NCBI RefSeq assembly: GCF_000733845.1
Contig: NZ_JPOI01000001.1
Location: forward strand, 2,853,001 to 2,917,000
Direction of reading: 5' to 3'
Source of the DNA: Geobacillus vulcani PSS1
GTDB lineage: Bacteria; Bacillota; Bacilli; Bacillales; Anoxybacillaceae
DNA length: 64,000 bases
Below the pieces are notes generated by a model. It was not told where the DNA came from. It ran no database searches and saw nothing but the letters and a program-made list of their open reading frames with translations. Positions 60,400-64,000 of this stretch are shown here, one piece after another; the stretch's first letter is position 1; each line of letters opens with the position of its first letter. The position numbers and the translations under genes are program-made.

Positions 60400-62081
60400 C
60401 AGGCGTTCACCCCTTTCCCCGCTTTTTCATATTCCTCTTCCTGCAATTTTCGCCAAAGCAGCTTGCCGCTTGACGTCATCGGCAGCGACGAGCGGAATTC
60501 AACGAGGCGCGGATATTTGTAAGCAGCCATTTGCGTCTTGGACCATTCAATGATCTCTTCTTCCGTTACTTTGCCGACATACTCGTCATGAAGGACGATA
60601 AACGCCTTCACCGTTTCGCCGCGGCGCGAATCCGGCACGCCGACGACGCACGCTTGCTGAACAGCCGGATGTTTGTACAAAAGCGACTCGACTTCGGTCG
60701 GCCACACTTTGTATCCAGAAGCGTTGATCATCCGTTTGACGCGGTCGACGATGAAAAAGTAGCCTTCCTCATCCATCCGTCCGATGTCGCCGGTGCGGAA
60801 AAACCGCTTGCCGTCGAGCTCGATGAACGCCTCTTCCGTTTCTTTTTCACGCCGGTAATAGCCGCGGAACACTTGCGGGCCACAAACGACGATCTCCCCA
60901 ACTTCGCCAACGCCAAGCTCCCGCCCCGTCGCCGGGTCGATGATGCGCGCGTCGACGTCAAACGATGGGACGCCGAGGCATTGCAATTTCGGCCGATCCG
61001 GCGGATTGAAATGCGTCTGCGAAATCGTCTCTGTCAGCCCGTAACCTTCAAAATAACGGACGCCGGTGAGCTGGAACAATTTTTCTCCGACCGCTTCCGG
61101 AAGCGCCGCTCCGCCGCCGGAAATGCTCGAAAGCGAGGAAATATCATACCGGCCAAGCGCCGGGTTGGCCAAAAAGTCGATGAGCATCGTGCTGATGTTC
61201 ACCCAATGCGTGCAACGGTACAACTCGATCAGCCGGGCGGCCGCGTCCCGATCCCAGCGCGTCATCAACACCATAGCGGCGCCGGCGAAAATCGGCGTAT
61301 GCATGCTATGGACCATCCCCGTGACATGGAAAAACGGCAGCGTCGCCAACGCAACCGAGTCGCTCGTCACATCGCCCCAATGGTAGGCGCCGACGATGTT
61401 GGCGTTCACCGTTCGATGCGGGTGAATGCAGCCTTTCGGCACCCCGGTCGTCCCGGATGTGTATGGCAAAACGGCGATGTCATCGACATGGCCGTTGTAC
61501 GGAAGGGGCGACAATTGGGCATCAAGGCAGTCTTTCCACAGGCGAATTCGCTCATCATGCAAAACCCGCCGCGGCGCTGCCACTTCCGCCGGAAGCGAAA
61601 CCGGCGATTCATCGGAGGCGTAATCGGAATAAGCGGCGACGATGATTTGCTCCAACGGCGTTCGTCCAAGGAGCGGGGTCGCTTTGTCAAGCAGCTCCTG
61701 TCCAACGAAGGCGACTCTCGTTTCGCAATCATTGACGTAAAAGGAAAGCTCTTCTGAAGTGTTCATCGGGTTGATCGGCACAACGATCGCTTCAGCGCGC
61801 AAGATGGCATAGTAGGAGATAACAAACTGTGGTGAATTTTGCATGTACAAGAGAACGCGGTCACCTGGTTTGACGGACAGCTTTTGCTGCAAATAGCCGG
61901 CCAACGCGTTCACTTCACCGAGCAACTGTTTGTACGAATACACGGCTCCGTAATAGTAAATCGCCGCTTTGTTCGGATAGCGCTTCGCCGACGTTTCGAG
62001 ATGATCGATGAGCGTCGTCTCCGGCACAGCCAGCGTTTTCGAGAGCCGTTTCGGCCAATACGGGTAATGTCTCGTATTCAT
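60399..62081 (-). CDS. AMP-forming long-chain acyl-CoA ligase
   Basis: The 560-residue enzyme has the adenylate-forming P-loop motif PYTSGTTGVPKGCIHPH near residue 188. The A5-type motif FEGYGLTETISQTHF follows, then A7 FFRTGDIGRMDEEGYFFIVDRVKRMINASGYKVWP, with the C-terminal Lys region SSLPMTSSGKLLWRKL. It activates fatty or aromatic acids to CoA thioesters. The start at 62081 has AAGGAGGAGGGG upstream. A strong promoter with a TetR-type palindrome just downstream suggests repression lifted by acyl-CoA. The lactonase gene follows with a 1-nt overlap. Confidence 0.92.
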   Translation of the reverse strand: MNTRHYPYWPKRLSKTLAVPETTLIDHLETSAKRYPNKAAIYYYGAVYSYKQLLGEVNALAGYLQQKLSVKPGDRVLLYMQNSPQFVISYYAILRAEAIVVPINPMNTSEELSFYVNDCETRVAFVGQELLDKATPLLGRTPLEQIIVAAYSDYASDESPVSLPAEVAAPRRVLHDERIRLWKDCLDAQLSPLPYNGHVDDIAVLPYTSGTTGVPKGCIHPHRTVNANIVGAYHWGDVTSDSVALATLPFFHVTGMVHSMHTPIFAGAAMVLMTRWDRDAAARLIELYRCTHWVNISTMLIDFLANPALGRYDISSLSSISGGGAALPEAVGEKLFQLTGVRYFEGYGLTETISQTHFNPPDRPKLQCLGVPSFDVDARIIDPATGRELGVGEVGEIVVCGPQVFRGYYRREKETEEAFIELDGKRFFRTGDIGRMDEEGYFFIVDRVKRMINASGYKVWPTEVESLLYKHPAVQQACVVGVPDSRRGETVKAFIVLHDEYVGKVTEEEIIEWSKTQMAAYKYPRLVEFRSSLPMTSSGKLLWRKLQEEEYEKAGKGVNA

Positions 62082-62156
62082 TCCGTTCCCCTCCTCCTTT
62101 TCACGCGATCGTTCCATGCGGCAGCCTCCGCGCAAGCAGCATTGAATAGCTTTTTT

Positions 62157-62170
62157 ACTGACCGGTTGGT
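62157..62170 (-). promoter_or_regulatory. TetR-type palindromic operator of the acyl-CoA ligase gene
   Basis: ACTGACCGGTTGGT (ACCAACCGGTCAGT on the other strand) is a near-perfect palindrome around ACCGGT. It lies at about +13 to +26 of the predicted transcript, a typical repressor site of fatty-acid-degradation regulators. Confidence 0.6.
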
Positions 62171-62188
62171 ATATAACCATCCGTTTTT

Positions 62189-62217
62189 ATTGTACACGCT
62201 TTCATAAATATTTTCAA
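62189..62217 (-). promoter_or_regulatory. sigma-A promoter of the acyl-CoA ligase gene
   Basis: On the minus strand TTGAAA (62212-62217) and TACAAT (62189-62194) are exactly 17 nt apart. Confidence 0.8.
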
Positions 62218-62254
62218 TAATTTTCAGAATATAAAAAACAAAAAAATACACCGC

Positions 62255-63091
62255 CTACAACAGGCGGCGCAGCACCGGCACACACGCCGACGTGGAAGCG
62301 ACAATGAAATCTGCATCCCCTTGTTTTGCCAAGCCATAGGGGTCGATCAACATCGTCCGGCAGCCGAGCCGGCGGGCCGGCGCGATGTCATTGCCGATGT
62401 TGTCACCGACGCAAAGCATTTGCCGATAGTCGACGCCAAAACGCGCCCGGATCGCTTCCAAGTGGGCGGCCGTTTGAATCGGTTTGGCAGCTCGGAAAAT
62501 TTTATGGTGAAATACATCTGCCAACCCCAGCTTCCGCAAAATGGCTTCGCTGTCCGGCTCCGGACTGTTCGTCATTAACACAAGCGCCGCTTTTTCACAC
62601 AATTCGGCGAGCGTCTCCGCCAACCCCGGCGCCCCGTTCATTTTGAATTCCGACCCCATCATCCATTCGCGCGTCTCCAAAAACGCTGCGTAGGTGTCTT
62701 CGCTCGTCAATCCGTAATGGCGGCCGATCGAGCTTGGCACCCACCAAAGGTCGCCGATGCTGAAAAAGCGGTCCAAGTCAACCGCCACCGGCTTCGTGTA
62801 AACCGTTTCAATCTCCCGCTTCGTCAACGGCTCGCCGCTCCAACGGAACACCTCACGAACCGCGCCTTCTTCGAGCCATACAATCAAGTCTTCTTTCGCA
62901 TCGTACACGCTCCCGATGCGAAGCGGATGACAACCGGCGAGCACGGCGCGGTAATCGTCCCAAAACCGCGGCCGATCTGCTTCACGAAGACGTTTCGCCA
63001 CCCGCTCGGCATAATGGTCAAAATGCTCCGTTTCCTCGTATAATGTTCCGTCCAAATCAAAGACGATCGCTTTGATGTCTGCCCCGTGCAT
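62255..63091 (-). CDS. HAD-superfamily hydrolase
   Basis: The 278-residue protein has HAD motif I KAIVFDLDGTLYEETEHFD at the N-terminus, motif II ALVLMTNSPEPDSEAI, the motif III Lys/Arg region, and motif IV LCVGDNIGNDIAPARRLGC. A helical cap lies between motifs I and II, with SSIGRHYGLTSEDTYAAFL. It is a cytosolic phosphatase; substrate unknown. ATG at 63091 has AAAGGGG upstream. It is separated from the ligase gene by a promoter and operator. Confidence 0.9.
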   Translation of the reverse strand: MHGADIKAIVFDLDGTLYEETEHFDHYAERVAKRLREADRPRFWDDYRAVLAGCHPLRIGSVYDAKEDLIVWLEEGAVREVFRWSGEPLTKREIETVYTKPVAVDLDRFFSIGDLWWVPSSIGRHYGLTSEDTYAAFLETREWMMGSEFKMNGAPGLAETLAELCEKAALVLMTNSPEPDSEAILRKLGLADVFHHKIFRAAKPIQTAAHLEAIRARFGVDYRQMLCVGDNIGNDIAPARRLGCRTMLIDPYGLAKQGDADFIVASTSACVPVLRRLL

Positions 63092-63214
63092 ACCGTTTCC
63101 CCTTTCTTGGCCCGTCATCATTTGCTTGTTCGTTTTTGGTTGATAGACGAACGCCAATATGGCAAAATATGATTCTAGAAAAGCTTACCATCATGTTGCA
63201 AAGAGGAGGAACAC

Positions 63215-63487
63215 ATGATGAGATTCGTGATCTCGCTTGTCCTTTCCTTTGCGCTCGCAGCCAGCTTTTTCTTCGATTCGTTCCGTTTGGCCGAAGCGGC
63301 AGCCAAAATCCAAACGTATCCAAACTGCGCCGCGCTCAACAAAGATTATCCAGGGGGCGTGGCCCGCTCCGCCTCTGTCAAAAACAAAGGAGGAAAAACG
63401 AGATATAAGCCTTATGTCTCGAAAGCATTATACGATGCCAACAAACGATTGGATCGAGATAAAGATGGGATCGCCTGTGAACGTTAG
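63215..63487 (+). CDS. secreted excalibur-domain protein
   Basis: The 90-residue product has a signal peptide (MMRFVISLVLSFALAASFFF, with cleavage likely after LAEAAA). The excalibur calcium-binding domain follows: YPNCAALNKDYPGGVARS and, at the C-terminus, LDRDKDGIACER, an EF-hand-like DxDxDG loop. Two Cys residues probably form a disulfide. Such domains occur on secreted nucleases and wall proteins; here the domain is alone. GAGGAGGAA precedes the start. A terminator follows. Confidence 0.9.
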   Translation: MMRFVISLVLSFALAASFFFDSFRLAEAAAKIQTYPNCAALNKDYPGGVARSASVKNKGGKTRYKPYVSKALYDANKRLDRDKDGIACER

Positions 63488-63520
63488 CTTCTTTGCGCCC
63501 TCCGTTTCCCATCTTGCTCA

Positions 63521-63560
63521 AAGCCAAAGGGCCACCAGTTCACCCTTTGGCCTTTGTTTT
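63521..63560 (+). terminator. terminator of the excalibur gene
   Basis: GCCAAAGGG and CCCTTTGGC form a 9-bp stem with an 11-nt loop, followed by CTTTGTTTTCTTT. Confidence 0.8.
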
Positions 63561-63579
63561 CTTTGAATGCACATTCCAC

Positions 63580-63689
63580 TCACACCGCCGTTTCCCGTCC
63601 GTTGCCCGCATGAAGGTACACACCCATATACGCCATTAAGAAGACGGCAAGAGCGCCAAATATGGTGATCCTGCGTTCTTCTTCATCAT
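63580..63689 (-). pseudogene. frameshifted small membrane peptide gene after pxpA
   Basis: ATG codons at 63689 and 63686, well placed behind GGGAGGAG, read MMKKN and then run to a stop after 17 codons. Shifting by one base gives a sensible peptide with one membrane helix, RRITIFGALAVFLMAYMGVY, ending ETAV at 63580. A single missing base in the GAAGAAGAA tract would explain it. The stop of pxpA overlaps the start. Confidence 0.45.
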
Positions 63690-64000
63690 CTCTCCTCCCG
63701 ACGCACCGCCTGAATGGCGATTCCTTCGTTTTGCAAGGCTTGATAGAGCCGCTTGGCAAATCGCACCGCCTGTTCATTGTCGCCATGGAGACAGATGGTG
63801 TCAGCTTCAATTGCCACATCCGTCCCTTGCACCGAGCGGACGCGCCGGTCGCGGATCATCATGAGCACTTGCTTGACCGCTTCGTCTTCATCCGCGATGA
63901 TAGCGCGCGGATCGCTTCTTGGGGTGAGCGAACCATCCGTCTGATACGTCCGGTCGGCGAACACTTCGCTCGCCGTCCGCAAGCCGTAGGCGCGGCCGGC
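63686..64000 (-). CDS. pxpA: 5-oxoprolinase subunit A (LamB/YcsF family), 5' end cut by window edge
   Basis: The frame is open to the right edge, with 104 codons visible. It reads AGRAYGLRTASEVFADRTYQ, then the family C-terminal signatures LTPRSDPRAIIAD and ADTICLHGDNEQAVRFAKRL. These match LamB/YcsF proteins, now PxpA, which with PxpB and PxpC cleaves 5-oxoproline to glutamate using ATP. The N-terminal two thirds lie outside. A TTG at 63982 is not the true start. Only identity, not integrity, can be judged. Confidence 0.9.
   Translation of the reverse strand, partial: AGRAYGLRTASEVFADRTYQTDGSLTPRSDPRAIIADEDEAVKQVLMMIRDRRVRSVQGTDVAIEADTICLHGDNEQAVRFAKRLYQALQNEGIAIQAVRREER

Noticed and set aside
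1..64000. CRISPR arrays, prophage, tRNA or rRNA genes
   Set aside because: No regularly spaced direct repeats outside the coiled-coil gene, no phage structural genes, and no tRNA-like cloverleaf or rRNA sequence were seen.

Overview
This window is a 64 kb stretch of chromosome from a thermophilic Bacillaceae, almost certainly Geobacillus. The protein sequences are closest to Bacillus subtilis families. Shine-Dalgarno sequences are strong and G-rich, codon usage is GC-rich, and gene order follows B. subtilis over long stretches. Examples are yneR/yneQ/yneP/tlp/sspN/yneN, bpsA-bpsB-dynA-ypbS, pbuX-xpt, ypwA-ypvA-ypsC-rnpB-gpsB-cotD and mrfB-mrfA. I saw no tRNA, rRNA, CRISPR array, prophage or intact insertion sequence.

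Region by region. 1-3.6 kb: a partial FAD-dependent dehydrogenase, a DUF502 membrane protein, CorA and a tiny gene. 3.7-6.9 kb: the yne block with small spore-protein genes. 7-14 kb: a rhodanese, then YpbS, a Cys-rich small protein, the two-headed dynamin DynA, and the alkylpyrone enzymes BpsB and BpsA. 14.2-15.3 kb: a coiled-coil gene built from long tandem repeats. 15.4-17.6 kb: xpt-pbuX under a guanine riboswitch. 17.8-20.2 kb: a three-gene ba3-type cytochrome oxidase operon placed between blocks that are conserved in B. subtilis; its promoter carries a Fnr-type box centred near -41.5. 20.4-30.7 kb: housekeeping genes including RNase P RNA, gpsB, cotD and the mrfAB DNA-repair pair.

30.9-42.4 kb is a glycolate/glyoxylate island. 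GlcE, GlcF and GlcD oxidise glycolate to glyoxylate. Malate synthase G joins glyoxylate to acetyl-CoA, and malic enzyme gives pyruvate. A fumarylacetoacetate-hydrolase-family enzyme and an IclR regulator follow. Hydroxypyruvate isomerase and tartronate semialdehyde reductase lie upstream. The same AAGAAAC-N3-GTTTCTT palindrome sits before glcE and before glcB and is the likely IclR operator. 42.5-45 kb: a TetR regulator divergent from an ABC exporter, with a palindromic operator at the exporter's start site. 45-54.4 kb: membrane proteins, cysteine synthase, an orphan soluble histidine kinase, a subtilisin-like protease, TatA, SspH and an acyltransferase. 54.6-57 kb: thiM-thiD-thiE. 57-59.8 kb: ykoS-ykoT envelope glycosylation genes. 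59.8-62.2 kb: an acyl-CoA ligase followed by a lactonase gene wrecked by two deletions. 62.2-64 kb: a HAD phosphatase, an excalibur protein and the 3' part of pxpA.

No dramatic new defence or mobile system was found. The best leads are regulatory (operators, leader hairpins), the dynamin-linked small proteins, the repeat coiled-coil gene and the decayed lactonase. All identifications come from reading the sequence and recalled family knowledge; no database search was run.
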